The notes below the pieces were generated by a model. The model did no database searches. It was given only the letters and a program-made list of their open reading frames with translations, and was not told the DNA's origin. Shown one piece after another: positions 33,153-45,770 of a DNA stretch of 64,000 bases; positions within the stretch are counted from its first letter, which is position 1, and each line of letters opens with the position of its first letter. The translations under genes and the position numbers were made by a program. The DNA comes from Yponomeuta sedellus. Lineage: Eukaryota > Arthropoda > Insecta > Lepidoptera > Yponomeutidae. The stretch spans positions 4,365,908 through 4,429,907 of the forward strand of contig OW203724.1 of NCBI GenBank assembly GCA_934045075.1. The letters are read 5' to 3'.

Positions 33153-33318
33153 AACAACTGTGACAACTATTTTTAGAACCTAGGATCAACAATCTAGGAC
33201 GTTAATCGATTTCCACCAAAGACGGCCGTTTTTTAGCGGAAATTGATTAAAGTCCTAGGCTATTAATAATAAATTCTAGGCTATAGGTATGTTCTAAAAA
33301 TAGTTATCACAGATATTA
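33153..33318. mobile_element. MITE with inverted ends
   Basis: 'tgacaactatttttagaac' near the left end and 'gttctaaaaatagttatca' near the right end are inverted. Imperfect complementarity continues inward ('gaaatcg'/'cgatttc' type). Confidence 0.65.
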
Positions 33319-34859
33319 AGATTTTTGATGTTTAGTTTTTGAACAAAATGTATTTCAGTCGACATCAGATCAAACCTTACATTTTTGTTGCAAACTCACT
33401 GTTAACGGAACTGATTAAGGTGCACGTTTGTAAAGGTTGATGTGAGAAGACATTCCAAACAAATTTTTAATAGCAATAAAATCAAGATATTTGCAAACTT
33501 ACCGATGAAAACGGATTATTTTTTTGAGCAAATGGTTCGTATAGTACCTGTCCTAAGAGGATGCATTTTTATACAACATTATTTAAGACTATATCGGTCC
33601 GAAAGTAGTTAAAATTACCTAATAAATGCACAAATAGTACAGAATACCTTGTTTGTTGGAATTATCAAGGCTATGCATCATCCAAACAACGGTAAAGTTT
33701 ATGATGAAGTTAGGTACTCCTTATCTCTTATCATGATTTCGTATTGATTTGAAACACCGAGCGTATTTCCCGGTCGAACTAAAGGCATATCGTCGATTAG
33801 CAAGCAACACCGCTCAGGCTCATATAACTACAATTCGTAGTCTCTTATGACAATTCGAGGTATTATAGCATAGTATCATTAAGTTTCTTGTAATGTGATG
33901 ATGAGAGTTTTTTTCCGCTGCCTTTTTCTCCACTACAATACGGCCCGAAGGCAGCGGCTTACACTTTACATTGTAAGCCAAGCCATTTACATTCAGCAAA
34001 CAGAATGTAAATTCTTCACGTCGAAATAAATTGATTTGATTGATTGATTGTCTTTTTCAATTTCAATTTCGATTTCAAAGTGTCCTTCTTGGTAATCTGT
34101 GGTTAATCGGTTTCACTCAAGAAAACACAACATCCGTGAGGAAACGTTCTTCGCTTTAATATATAGGTATATCTAATTTCTATGTATATCTATAGAATCG
34201 AATTCCTATATAATATACATCTATTATATAAATCGAATAGTCCTAATGAACTACGAATTGTAGTTTTATGAAACAGGCCCCAGTTGGATTTGACATTTGA
34301 ATTACATTGATCGATCAATCTCACGTAAGACTCACGTTTTAGAACTAATCAGCTGCTGTTATAAAAGAAATAATAGATAACACCACGCAAATATGGTTCC
34401 TATTGAACACCGCAGAAACTGTTTACGGAAAAACGACTTATGCAGTGTCGTTGGCTAAGCAACGATACTTAGGATTAGTATCCATACTATCTTTGAATTG
34501 GGAACTGGCCGGATATTTATAAGATAAGAATATTGTTTATTGTACACACCAGAAAGCAATTACCGACAGAGACAACAGTTACTGAAGAAGAATTATCATG
34601 AATTAAATTACATGAAATGCTTTGATATTGATATATGTTGCTGATTTCAACTCTTCAATCAATCAATACTTAATAGCCGCCACTGTAGTAGCCGCCCTTC
34701 TGTAGGCTATTTGTTCGCATGCCGTCTAAACGCTCCAAGGAGAAGAAATTATTATATTATTATCTTCCGGATTCACTTACATGACTATTTGTCGGTAGAG
34801 ACCGACCAGGTTTGATGCTCTGAATCTCTGATGCGCAGAGACAAGCAACCGACAACGTG

Positions 34860-35425
34860 AGCTCGGTCTCGGAATCAGAACGAAATCTACCGGCGAAGTG
34901 CGCGTCGGACTCGTGTACAGAGGGTTCGTACAAGTTTACAAACTTGTTTGGAACCCTCGGTGCGGACTCGCCGTACAAAGTTGTTGGTACTTAAATATTA
35001 TAAATGGTTTAGGGATCGACTCTCCTAGTTACCTGAGCTTTTCCCGAAGTTCAAAGACATTTTTTTAGTGATTTACCTAATTACAAATGTAATTTTCTTG
35101 TATTGGTAGGATAAGACAATATTACATGCCAAATTTCATAGTTCTTGTTCAACGGGAAGAACCATTAGGAATTTTGAATTTCTTGAGTGTGAAAATAAAC
35201 ATTTTTTGCGGCGTAAAAAGCCTTAACTTTGTTTTGCGTTTATTTAGAAATTTGATTTTTTTCACAATTTCAAGGGACTGTAGATTTGAGTAAACGGTTT
35301 TAATTTCAACTCGATACCTCCACGCGTTTCCGAGACAAAGCGTCTTGACAGACAGACGGACGTATGAACCACCAAGTGATCGTATCAGGGTTTCGTTTTT
35401 CCTCTCGAGGTATGGATCCCTTAAA
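34860..35425 (-). repeat. Abundant 'gttccgtacctc' repeat, inverted copy
   Basis: Reverse complement of the family at 47548-48108: 'gacagacagacggacg', 'tacctccacgcgtttccgag' and 'gtttggaaccctcggtgcg'. Diverged. Confidence 0.6.
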
Positions 35426-35791
35426 ATTAAGTAAGTAAATCCGGAATTAAGTTAATAATGTGTATGTAATGTGTTACGATCCCTGAACTGGCTGCGGACC
35501 CGTATCGGCCGAAGTAAGGATACTATGTCCAGGTGGGGATTCGCGGACCCCGTCAGCAATAACTTGAACTGTCTGTGCGGTTCTTTCCAGACCATAGACC
35601 ATCTTTCATCCTGCCATGCGTGCCTTAACACCTGAGGACCTAATGATTGCAAGTGACATAGCAGTTAGCGTCGAAAGTTCTGGGCCGCAACTGTTTAGAT
35701 AGATAGATATAAATAATTTATTCACTTAATACACACACACGTATAAAGTAAAGGCATAGAAATCGTATTACAAGTTTAGTAAACTTTTTTA

Positions 35792-36186
35792 AGCGGTGGT
35801 AGCTCAGTGGGTAGAACCTTGGACTGGCAAGCGAGAGCCCCAGGTGCGATCCCGAGTGCGGGCATGTACCAATGACTTTGTTTAATTTCAAAGTTACGTA
35901 CATTTGCGAATTTGTAGTTGCAATACCACACGCTAACTGTGAAGGAAAACATCGTGAGGAAACCCGCGGCTTGGTTGACTCCGCACGTATTGACTAGTCT
36001 TTCCTGGACTAGGCCGACTAAGCTGTCAGGATGATATAGGTGCTGGGCAAGCCTACACCATCTATAAAACCATGTCCCAGGCACTACAGCGTCGGAGTGG
36101 TCCCTTCACCCATCTAGTGTGAGTGAAAATACCACTGGACGCTGTATAAATCATCTCATTAAGTAGATGCAAAAAGGCCAATATTA
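35792..36186 (+). mobile_element. tRNA-derived SINE, full-length (family B)
   Basis: Same A and B boxes and body as 1436-1835, ending 'agatgcaaaaaggccaat'. One B-box change ('aggtgcgatccc'). Confidence 0.85.
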
Positions 36187-36521
36187 TTATAAAATTTTAT
36201 AAAAAATGTTTTGCCATCGACACGCTAAGGCGAAGAAAAACGCTTTTGAAAGTTTCAATTTAATAGTACTACATTACACAACTAGGGTGGTAATACAAAG
36301 AAAGGCCGAGATCGCAGAAGTTTGCGGCCCGAGCTGCAAGCGAGGGACGTAAATATGCGATCGAGAGCTTACTTTATTTATTACCTCCCGTGTTGTGCAC
36401 ATCTTTTTATGTCTACACTTGGCCAGAAAGCGGCTTTTCCCGTACGCGCAGCGTGCGGAAAAAGCCACTTTGTGGCCAGGTGTGGCATAAAAATTATTAC
36501 ATTTTCGGTTTGCATGCACAG

Positions 36522-36740
36522 TGGAGATAGTGGAGCGGGGCACGGTGAAGGAGGTGCGCACGGCGTCGGTGTCTGCGGGGACTCTGGTGCGCGTGCGGCG
36601 CGGCGGCGCGGTGCCCGCCGACCTGCTGCTGCTGGCGGCGGCGGGCGACGGCCGCTGCTACGTCACCACCGCCAACCTCGACGGCGAGACTAACCTCAAG
36701 TCGCTGCGCGTGCCGCCGCCGCTCGTTGGCTACACGCCGG
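36522..36740 (+). CDS. ATP11-like exon c: actuator domain
   Basis: Acceptor 'tgcatgcacag', donor 'acgccgg|gtgaga'; phase 1 to phase 1. Model residues 108-180. It contains the beta-rich actuator core 'VPADLLLLAAAGDGRCYVTT' and the dephosphorylation motif 'LDGETNLK' (DGET). The exon is about 75% GC; the introns either side are not. Confidence 0.94.
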
Positions 36741-38707
36741 GTGAGAGCTCTCGTTAATTTGTACTTTGGGGTCATGGGAAACTTTGCTCAAGCTCCGATT
36801 GTTTTTATACCATTTTTTTGGGGTACAAGAACGTCACACGGATGTTACGATTTTTCCTTAAAATTGACAAACCTACACTGGGTACAACAATAGCTGAAAT
36901 GGTTGTCTGGAAGAAATTACCTTTATTCATAAGGAGTTGTACCCTAATCTATTATTTTTTTAAGTATATAATGTAATTCCTATTAGTCTATTTTGATCAA
37001 TTCGCCTAGACAACGTCAAACCATGTCAAAAGGCTCCTTAGTAGGATGCTACACCAGTATGGTAAAATAGTTTCTCCAGTTTTCTTTCTCCGGAGTCCCA
37101 CAGTTTTTAGCCACCATATTTTTCTTCGTTTTCTAAGGTAGTACGGTCGCGGTCTAAAAATGTTTATCTGTTTTCAAATTAGATTCTTTAGCACACTGTG
37201 TGCAGTAAAGTCTAAAATGCTATATCTAGGTACGTATTACTTTTTAATAGTTGTAGCATCGATTCTAACAAAAAGAGTATTCATGACGTTTTGATGATGA
37301 AACTCTTTTCTTTATTTAAAAGTTGACATAATTTAATTTTTTACAATGACATTTATCAAAAATACTAGGATTAAAATAATAGAAATTGATTGTAAAACCA
37401 TGGCAACCTCGCTTGGGTGAATCTCTATTGCTTCTTCTATGCTCTATGGCTAATCTATGCTCTATGCCTAATCAAAGCACATTAGTTTTACTCCCTCTAC
37501 GACCATGTGGCATAGATTTGTGCATGCAATTACCAACCTTAGGGTGGTAAACATTTTCAGACCGCGAGTGTACATACGTACATATGTGAAGTTATAAATA
37601 AAATTCAATGGTTATAATAACAATATCACTAACTGTAAAGGAAAACATTATGAGGAAATTTGTGTCCGAGGTATTCACGTACCAGCGGTTCATTTGGACA
37701 CGCGTCTTAATTAAGTGCTCTGTATTGGGACGTCTAAAGACTACATATAAATGCTTTTAGTGGTTTCGGTCACTGTACAAATAAAGACAGTAATCTTCGG
37801 CAGACGCGAGGCATGATAGCCTATACTAGCTAAAATAGTGAGGGCTGTGGCTCAGCGACGGGCGAGCGCGGGAATGCGAACGTTTTTCCAGCGCAAGTCG
37901 AATGAAATCGGGCTCGGCGGTCACCGAGAACGAGATTATTTCGGGCCGAGTTTAATATGACGTGACGGCGATTGTTTGTCCACCGATTGTTTGGCGACCG
38001 ATGGTTTAGTTTGCTCCAACTGTTCCAAACATTCTTTACTTTCTATAACTTCTATTAATGAATAAATATCGTATTAAAATTTTTTGGCCGTTTTTACTAC
38101 AATGATATATTATGATAATTGATGACAGACAAAAAAATAACTGAGCTCGTGCACGGTGCGACGGCGATGGCAGTGTGTGGACAAGTTCATACGTGTTTTG
38201 TATTGCCGGCACATCGGCCCGTCAAAATCTCGGGCCACGTTCTAGCAGTCACGCCGATCTACTCGTAATTTCGGCGGCCGGGATGACGGCGCTCGGGTGA
38301 CGGATGTGCGGTGGACACGCGGCTTAAGTAAATGTATGTACCGCTACTTCGGCGCCGTCATCTCGTTCTCGGTGACGTGACGGTGACGGCGACGGTGGAC
38401 AAACAGCCTAACGGGCGATAGTCGTCTATCTGTGCGTTTGGTGACGTGTACTAACGCGGAACGCTTTGAGGCTGTGTGCGTGCGGTTGCGCTCGCTCCTT
38501 TCTGTGGAGATGACCTAGCGTGCTAATCGCGATTATTAGGTAAAACGTAATTACCTTATTTCCCGACGTTTCGGCAGCGTTACAGTTGCCGTGGTCTCGG
38601 GTAGACTAATATATAACTATGTATGAGCATCGCTAAGCATTAAGAAATACTATGACCTAGCGTGGTTCGGTGGTTGTTTCCCGCGTGACTGGGCAGCTTG
38701 TTCACAG
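36741..38707 (+). other. Intron c
   Basis: No other gene. 37850-38420 is GC-rich repetitive DNA with recurring 'gacggcgac', 'tcaccgagaacgagat' (37921) and its inverse 'atctcgttctcggtga' (38359), perhaps a foldback element. Confidence 0.7.
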
Positions 38708-38887
38708 ACATCCTGCCTCAAGGCATGCGCATCGAGGTGCCGCCGCCCGTGGCCGACCTGTACACGTTCTACGGGCGGCTGGAGCGGCCGGGCGCGCCGC
38801 CGCTGCCGCTCGGCACCGGCCACCTCATGCTGCGCGGCTCCCGCGTGAAGAACACCGAGTGGGCCATCGGCTGCGCAATCTACACTG
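38708..38887 (+). CDS. ATP11-like exon d: actuator end
   Basis: Acceptor 'cttgttcacag', donor 'tacactg|gtactt'; phase 1 to phase 1. Model residues 181-240. It contains 'PPPVADLYTFYGRLERPG', 'LRGSRVKNTEWAIGCAIYTG', equivalent to the LLRGxxLKNT...GVAIYTG block of class VI enzymes. Confidence 0.94.
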
Positions 38888-39565
38888 GTACTTACGTCGA
38901 CCGTTTCTCTATTTTGTACCTTTCTCATCTTAGACAAGACGAGACGAGTTAAGTATTTTGGTCTTATTTATAAAAACATGATTTTCTTAAAACGGTTTAC
39001 AAGGGAAAGTCTTTACCACAGACTACGTATTTATACGGTGTTTTTAAATGGAATCGTGTTTTTATACTCGTATACCTACGTCCTCACATATGAAATTAAA
39101 ATTAGCGTTTCGTCGTACTGGCCACTTTGATCTGAAATATCTCCTCTTGGTTAAGAATTCTTATGTCACAGATTAACTCCAATGAGGCAGTCCAAACCGC
39201 CTTCAAAATTTTTATTGATTCCCGTCTGGATGTTTTTTTAGAAAAGGGATCCATGAACTCCCTATGAAATGGCAGAAGTGCATAGATAGCAATAGTTCAT
39301 ACTTTAAAAAAACGTCTTTAGGTTCCCTCATACAAAACGCCAATTTCATATACCTATGTAAGGACCTAGCACTCGTATATAACACCGTTTCCCTTGGCCA
39401 CCGACCACTTGAATTGCACGTGAGGGCTGTTTTAATATTCGTATCATTTTATAGGGGGGCCTAATTGGACCAAACAGGGGATATATATTAGGGATATACT
39501 AGAACCTGAGCGTCTGAGGTGTTCAGATACGTCACCCTGAAATTGCCAACCAATAAACTTAACAG
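38888..39565 (+). other. Intron d
   Basis: 678 bp with no repeat or gene recognised. Confidence 0.75.
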
Positions 39566-39871
39566 GAGAGGAGACTAAGCTGGCGCTCAACTCGCGGTAC
39601 ACGGCGAACAAGTTCTCGTCGTGCGAGCTGGCCGTGAACGGGTTCTTGGTGGTGTTCATCGGCATTCTGGTGCTGGAGATCGCCGCGTCGTACGGGCTGA
39701 AGCTGCGATGGGAGGCACGCGCGTCAGCTAACGGGCCCCACCTGGGCCCGGCGCCCGACTGGCCGCCCGCGCCCGCCGCCGTCCTCCAGGACCTCTTCTC
39801 CTTCCTTCTGCTGTACTACTACATCATACCGATGTCCCTCTACGTCACCATCGAGCTCTACAAGTTCATAG
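39566..39871 (+). CDS. ATP11-like exon e: TM3, extracellular loop and TM4
   Basis: Acceptor 'aacttaacag'; donor is GC ('ttcatag|gcgagt'). Model residues 241-342. TM3 'GFLVVFIGILVLEIAASYGL', a Pro/Ala-rich lumenal loop, and TM4 'FLLLYYYIIPMSLYVTIELY'. PMSL occupies the PISL lipid-gate position of P4-ATPases. Confidence 0.92.
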
Positions 39872-39873
39872 GC
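39872..39873 (+). other. Non-canonical GC splice donor
   Basis: The exon must end at 39871 to keep phase 1 and read '[13 protein letters not shown]'. The next two bases are GC in 'ag|gcgagt'. The nearest GT dinucleotides downstream (39876 and on) give the wrong phase. Confidence 0.8.
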
Positions 39874-40354
39874 GAGTGGCGAGCTGTTTATTTACGATGT
39901 ATAAGCTTACAGGTAACCACGGGTGTGGCGATTGTCAGTGGGTGGTGTAATGGGGAGCTTGCGTCGAACTTTGTTTGAAGTGGCATTGCTTTTATTACAC
40001 AGAGGATATAGAAACTTTTTTTTTATATCCATAAAAAAACGACTTTTCGGGGTTTCAAAAAATGCGAAAAATCAATTTACAATTAAGGAAAAAACGTATT
40101 AGATTTTTTTATTCAAATCCGAATGTTTTCTAAAATAGGTGTAAAATAGCATAAAAACATTATTTTACGAGATAACTCGAATAATTAATTATCGCTCCAT
40201 ACATTGTAATGCCTTATGTTCAGATTGTGACGTCTTAGTTTGAGTCTGATTATCGGTCTCGCCGGTCATATTAAAATAATACATTTTTGTGCAATTTGAA
40301 AATTAGACGTTAGTTTGAAAGTTACGTTGTAATCGATTAGAATTTGGTCTAGCT

Positions 40355-40550
40355 AAGTCCCACCAAAAACATTCTGTAAAAACTAGCCAAGTCTCGATGG
40401 AGCTTCTCGTTTATCTATAAAAAGTAATGAAATCTAGACAAAGTCGTGCCAATTCTATATAAGCTTCCTTAATGCGATTTCTTTATTATTATACTTAATG
40501 CAGCTCCATCGAGACTTGGCTAGTTTTTACAGAATGTTTTGGTGGGATTT
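40355..40550. repeat. Foldback element with about 49-bp arms
   Basis: 'aagtcccaccaaaaacattc' at the left and its inverse at 40531-40550. The arms (40355-40404, 40502-40550) match almost perfectly, one A-run length apart, with about 97 bp between. Confidence 0.88.
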
Positions 40551-41036
40551 CACTTCTTTTTGTAGAAACGTGGACATATTTATTTTGTTAGATTTTCTTA
40601 TAAAAAAAATCGAATCCCCCTCCCCCCAATCAAGGGCAGCGGAAGAATGTAGTAAACGACTGTAACGCGGCTGGTTGCCACTTCGCCCTATAAGGTTATC
40701 GGATAAACAAAACGTAAGCGTGTTTTAAAACAGTCAGCGCTATCTAGCGACGTGTGCGGGTAACACCGCCACTCTTAGTCCAATGCATTATATTTTGACC
40801 AAATTACATTCATGCATACATAACCTCACGCCTGTATCCCAGAGGGGTAGGTAGAGACCAGGGACTGCCACTTGCTACGATCCATTTGACCAAATTTTGA
40901 GCGAAAAATAATAAAATAAATAATAATCGTCTACTAGTTTGGTTGAGCTCTTGTGTTGTGTGTTCTGTCAGGTTCACCAGGTACTCAAGATCTTCGATTT
41001 TCCTAGTTTTTATAGTTTTCCCTTTATGTGGCTATG

Positions 41037-41102
41037 GAGAGCTGAAATTTGGTACAGAGTTAGGGTTTAATAACCCTAACTCTGTACCAAATTTCAGCTC
41101 TC
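41037..41102. repeat. Perfect palindrome, 31-bp arms
   Basis: 'gagagctgaaatttggtaca' begins the left arm. Arms 41037-41067 and 41072-41102 are exact inverse copies around 'taat'. Confidence 0.93.
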
Positions 41103-42407
41103 TGAGTTTATGGGAAGTACTAGTTCTATTTTGATGATCATCAGTGAGTGAGTGTCGTAAATGCGAAACTTTGCTGTCACTTAACTTCGGAACTAAATGA
41201 CCTATACACTTGAAACTTTGGATTTAAAGTATATGACTATAGCTTACTGGATGACGAAAATTTCTGCGTTCTGGTCTTATCCAGAGGTTCTCAAACAGGG
41301 GCCTGAAAATGCGGCGAAATGGTTCCAGTAAATATAGTTACGGCAGTGTTTGCTTCGCGCTCGACTTGGCGGGGTCACTGCCGTGCCCCCTGATACGGAG
41401 CGGTCTAGAATTTATTTTACACAGCATGTTCTTTGTTAAGTCTGAAATTTCGTGTGATATTATGCGAACGTGTCATTACGCGGTTAGAGAAACAATTCGG
41501 GCATTTTCCGAGGTGAATGAGTGAATGTTTGTAACATAAATAAAGATCGGCACAATGGGGTAGTTGTACGTAGGGTAGGGGTAATTTCTTACCGCTTCAC
41601 AGTCACGATTTTTTAAATTTTAAAAATGTTTCTCTCTTTAAGAACCATCCTCGTACATCAAGGAATATTGTGAAAAAAAGGATTAGCGAAATCGGTTCAG
41701 CTAGATTTGAGCTTAGCAACACATTCAGCGATTCATTTTTATATTATACAAAACTATAGATGACATCGAGAAGTATAACCACAAAATTATTTTTATCTTA
41801 GATCTCAAAAAATGCGGAAAATCAAGTTGTACCGGTTGCAAACCTCTTTACACCATTTTTTCATATTTCTTTAATTCTTTCTATCATTAATAAAATTTAA
41901 ATTACGTCACCCATTTTTGAGATTTTCTTAATTTTTCGGCATTACTACTTCACATTTCGGCTAGACCTGACTATTTTTACCTGCTCATTTTGTTTTTATC
42001 CAGTTTTCTGTGTATATTATAAATAAAATAAGTAAACACATTTTAAATAAAGTACAAAGTTGAAGTCCTTCCAGTGTTATTATTTATAAAACGCTTGACA
42101 ACATTACAAAGTTACTCTTACAATAAATTGTTAGAGGATTAGTAAACTGAAAATATATTACAATCCTTGCGCTTATCACCGATCCCTGGCTTTTCTTTAT
42201 ATAATCCAACATAAATAACTTATTATATGTAATGACTTACATAGTTCATCGACAAAGTTTTCAAAGTTTAGTAATGTACTTAGATCGTATAAATAAAAAA
42301 CGTACTCCCCTAATTTTACAAATTCACTCAAATGCGCGCAACTTGTTACCTCACAGTTTATACCCGGTTTGTGTGAAGCTTTTTTGTACCACGTGACTAG
42401 ATTTACT

Positions 42408-42570
42408 TTTCGACAAGTTATATTAACATAACACTTACATACAGGCATACATTGCTTCTGGCCCCACACTAAGATACCCTGTGTCGTGGGAACCAGAAAC
42501 AACGACATCACAAACATGTACCTAAACATCCAAGACCTAGGGTTTTTTTTTGGTCCTCAGCCGGGGTTAT
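42408..42570 (-). mobile_element. tRNA-derived SINE (family C), inverted copy
   Basis: 'tgtcgtgggaaccagaaaca' and 'acgacatcacaaacatgta' are the reverse complement of 31535-31580. Confidence 0.8.
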
Positions 42571-42963
42571 GAAAAGTATTATCCACAGATGAATATCTTT
42601 AACACAATTATTTATCTCCAATGAATGACAATACTTTTTTTTTGCAAGTTCTCCATTGACACAATAGCAATTTCTTTCACACTACTTTGTGTGGAGATTT
42701 GCTAGAAATTTCAAAAAAAGGGAATGTACCTACTGAACTGACGGTGGGCAAAAATTAAGTAAGCCAAAATTGTTTCTATAACTCTCTTTAATAGTTTTTT
42801 TCACGTTATAGCAGTATTAATAATGAAACGAAGGAACTGGACAATTATTTACCCCTCGCTCATACAATATTCTCGTCTATATTATGTGAGCGAGAGGCAA
42901 CTAAACAGTCCTTTTCGTAAATTAACAGCGCAATAACTTCATATCATTGTACTGTACCTGTAG

Positions 42964-43211
42964 GTTCGCTGTTCATCGGGTGGGACGAAGAGCTGAGTTG
43001 CGAGGAGACAGGGCGGCCGGCCGTCGCCAACACGTCAGATTTAAACGAGGAGCTGGGCCAAGTTGAGGTCCTCTTCTCCGACAAAACGGGCACTCTCACT
43101 AAAAACCTAATGGTGTTCAAGGCGTGCTCGATCAACGGCCGTGTATACGAGGAGAAGGATGATAAACTCTACGACACCTCGGGGTTTGACGAGCCCGAAG
43201 ATATGTTTCAG
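42964..43211 (+). CDS. ATP11-like exon f: phosphorylation site
   Basis: Acceptor 'tacctgtag', donor 'tttcag|gtcagc'; phase 1 to phase 0. Model residues 343-425. The catalytic aspartate is residue 382 (codon 43080-43082) in 'FSDKTGTLT', preceded by the class VI signature '[13 protein letters not shown]'. Confidence 0.96.
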
Positions 43212-45371
43212 GTCAGCCTTTGACTACGTTATTTGAACAAGCCGCAAAAATGTGCGGCTCTAGCGCTTTTGCTAGTTTCAGAGTTCCGTACCTCAAAAGG
43301 AAAAAACGGAAGCCTTGTAAGATCACTTTGTAGGTCCTTCCGTTCGTCTGTCGGTCAAGACAAGACCCTTTAAAAGGATAAGATAAGATAAGAATATTTT
43401 TTATTGTACACCAGGAAAAAACAAACAAAAAATAATTACAAAGATACGGTACAATTGGCGGCATTCTTGCTTAGAGCAATTTCTTCCAGACAACCCACGA
43501 TGGAGAGTTGCTGAAGGAAAAGTGAGACGTGTAGTTGGTACAAATATGAATATTGATGTACAGTACTCCAAAATTGATAATGCGCATAGCGATTTTCGTC
43601 ACTGTTCGGCAGCGATCGTATTTCCCGAGCGTCGAGAGACAATATATATATAGAGTGGCCAGTGTATTTTTACTTTAAGCATAATTTAGTACAATTACGT
43701 ATTTTGTGCGAAAAGTGATATAAATATTGATTTAGCAGTAACGAGATTGGATTCGATAATTCCATTAAATGTAAATAGATAGGAAAACTACATAATTACG
43801 GAAATTATGTTACAAACTTTGTTGGAATGATTTGCTTCGAAAATTTTATAGTACATACTAAAGCTCGTTTAACATTTTTTTTTGCATAAAATATAAAATT
43901 GAATGTACAAGGGCGTGTTTAATTCAAAAAGCGTTATTTTTCCAGCAAACCTTTGGTTTTGCAGAAAATGACGAAAGGTTGTGGAAGAAGTTATAGGTGT
44001 TAATAATTACATAAACCTATAATCAATAACACACAAATAACATGAAATTATGATTAAATAAAAGAAGTTTTAAATGACAAGACGGTTTAAATGTGAAAAA
44101 AATTTAAAGACAAATTAACATTTATTTTTTAATTTACAAAACAGATCATTCTACAATAATATTGTTACGGGCTAGGGTTCTAGATTTGGAGGTAAAACGC
44201 CAATGACACGGTCCTGAACTTTATTAAAATAACCATCATGATCTCTTTTGAATGCATTGGCTTCATTTAAGAAATAAAGGTATACGTTAAATACCATTTG
44301 CCGTGCTTGTGACTTGAGCGGCTTCCCACGTGGAAATTTATCCATTCTGGAAAAGTTCGATCTGAAAGAAGATGGATTGACGGAGTTAAGTTTGGCGTGC
44401 AAAAAAGAGAGATAAAGAAAAATATAATAAAGGGAAATTGGTTATGATTATGCACCCAACATAATTAAAGTTGAAATTAAACTTACCTCTGGCAACAAAA
44501 CCAAGAAGGGTGTGTAATAACAGCTCTATATAATTCCACATGGAGAGAACACGTGCAGTCGGCGCCAAAACTTAGAGACGACTGACCGCCGCCCGGCCGC
44601 CGCCGACCACTCCGAATGAATTTCGATTGTGTACACATGATATTGACTCTTATTTGGTTCAAACAAGGTGCAAAATGCAAGTGCATCGTTTAGGGTTCTT
44701 CCGTTTAAATAATTCGGATGTTTCCGGGAATACGACCAACAACGAAGATTTGTATGTGCATTATCAATTTTGGAGTACTGTATATCAATATTCATATTAC
44801 ATAAACCATAACATATAATACATAAAGCAATTTATTATAAACATACACAAAGTTACATTATTAACAATAAAGTTAATAAAAGTAAATAATAATAATAAAG
44901 GATGTAAAGTAAATAAAACTTTTGTTCACTTCCACTTTCTACGAGTAAGTATAACTCTGGAAGTCATTCAGATGTCATCATCGTCATCATCATTATCAGC
45001 CCACCGCTGCCCACTGCTGGGTATAGGCCCTTTCCCCCAAATGCCATCTCTCACGATAACTTGCCAGCCGCATCGGACCGTCCTCCGCCGACTCAACGAC
45101 ATCGTCCAGCCATCGGGCCGCTGGTCTCCTGATGGAGCAATCATTCATTGTAGGTACAGCTTGCCCCAGTCTCTCCACGTTTGTGACGGCCTCCTTTGTG
45201 GAACAGGGTATCCATGTTTAGGATTCAAAGGTTGTCTGGAAGAGATCACTTTTAGTGATAATAAGGCCGCCGTCTGTACTCTTACGTTAAGAAATATCTG
45301 TGTAATTTCCATTACAACAAAGGTTCTATATCTATCAGCACACAAGTGAGGACGTAATTTTTTTGTTACAG
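43212..45371 (+). other. Intron f
   Basis: Contains a piece of the 'gttccgtacctc' repeat (43282-43375), LINE tails inverted at about 43373-43500 and direct at 45232-45340, an LTR-like start at 44163, an inverted repeat pair (about 43547-43588 and 44753-44796), and a repeat at 44990-45180. Confidence 0.75.
44163..44215. repeat. LTR-like fragment
   Basis: 'tgttacgggctagggttcta' and 'ggaggtaaaacgccaatgac' match the first about 47 bp of the solo LTR at 19951. The sequence diverges after that and I could not find the other end. Confidence 0.5.
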
Positions 45372-45770
45372 ACCGACATAAAATTCTTCTTCACGATCCT
45401 CGCACTGTGCCATTCGGTGCAAATATCTAACGATGACATGAGGAAATTGAGCGCGCGGCTGTCGGCCGGCGGCGTTCAGCTCCTGAAGCTGTTCAAGATC
45501 AAGAAGAGCTCGGCCAAGAGCAACGGTTTCACCGAGAACGGCGTCGCTGACGTTAACGGCAACAGCCTCCAGTACCAGGCGAGCAGCCCTGACGAGAAGG
45601 CCCTGGTGGAAGCGGCTGCCAGGTTCGGCGTGACCTTTCTAGGCGAGGACGGGAACAATCTACTCCTCAAGGCGGAGGACGAGACAGAGTTCTACGAGAG
45701 GCTGCAGTCCATAGAATTCACGTCCGAGCGGAAACGGATGTCGGTCATTGTGAAGGATAAGGACGGCCAG
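45372..45770 (+). CDS. ATP11-like exon g: nucleotide-binding domain
   Basis: Acceptor 'ttttgttacag', donor 'ggccag|gtaatt'; phase 0 to phase 0. Model residues 426-558. It contains 'ILALCHSVQIS', a Ser/Lys linker, 'YQASSPDEKALVEAA' and 'FTSERKRMSVIVKDKDGQ', all core N-domain landmarks of P4-ATPases. Confidence 0.95.

Larger units (their letters stand above)
30975..36521 (+). other. Intron b
   Basis: A 5.5-kb intron filled with repeats, listed separately: SINE C 31435, 5S-SINE 31848, tandem repeat ends 32090-32460, hairpin 32654, lepidopteran repeat 32826, MITE 33153, an abundant repeat 34860-35425 (inverted; compare 47548), a small (GATA)4 tail at 35697, SINE B 35792, and an inverted repeat at 36418-36480 just before the next exon. 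33320-34500 has nothing recognised. Confidence 0.85.
39874..42963 (+). other. Intron e (GC-AG)
   Basis: 3.1 kb. Contains two foldback repeats (40355-40550; 41037-41102), a copy of the 8281-8384 element inverted at 40811-40880, a repeat end at 41637-41757 and SINE C at 42408-42570. Confidence 0.8.

Noticed and set aside
36274..36775. Minus-strand frames over flippase exon c
   Set aside because: Antisense shadows of GC-rich sequence; no motifs.
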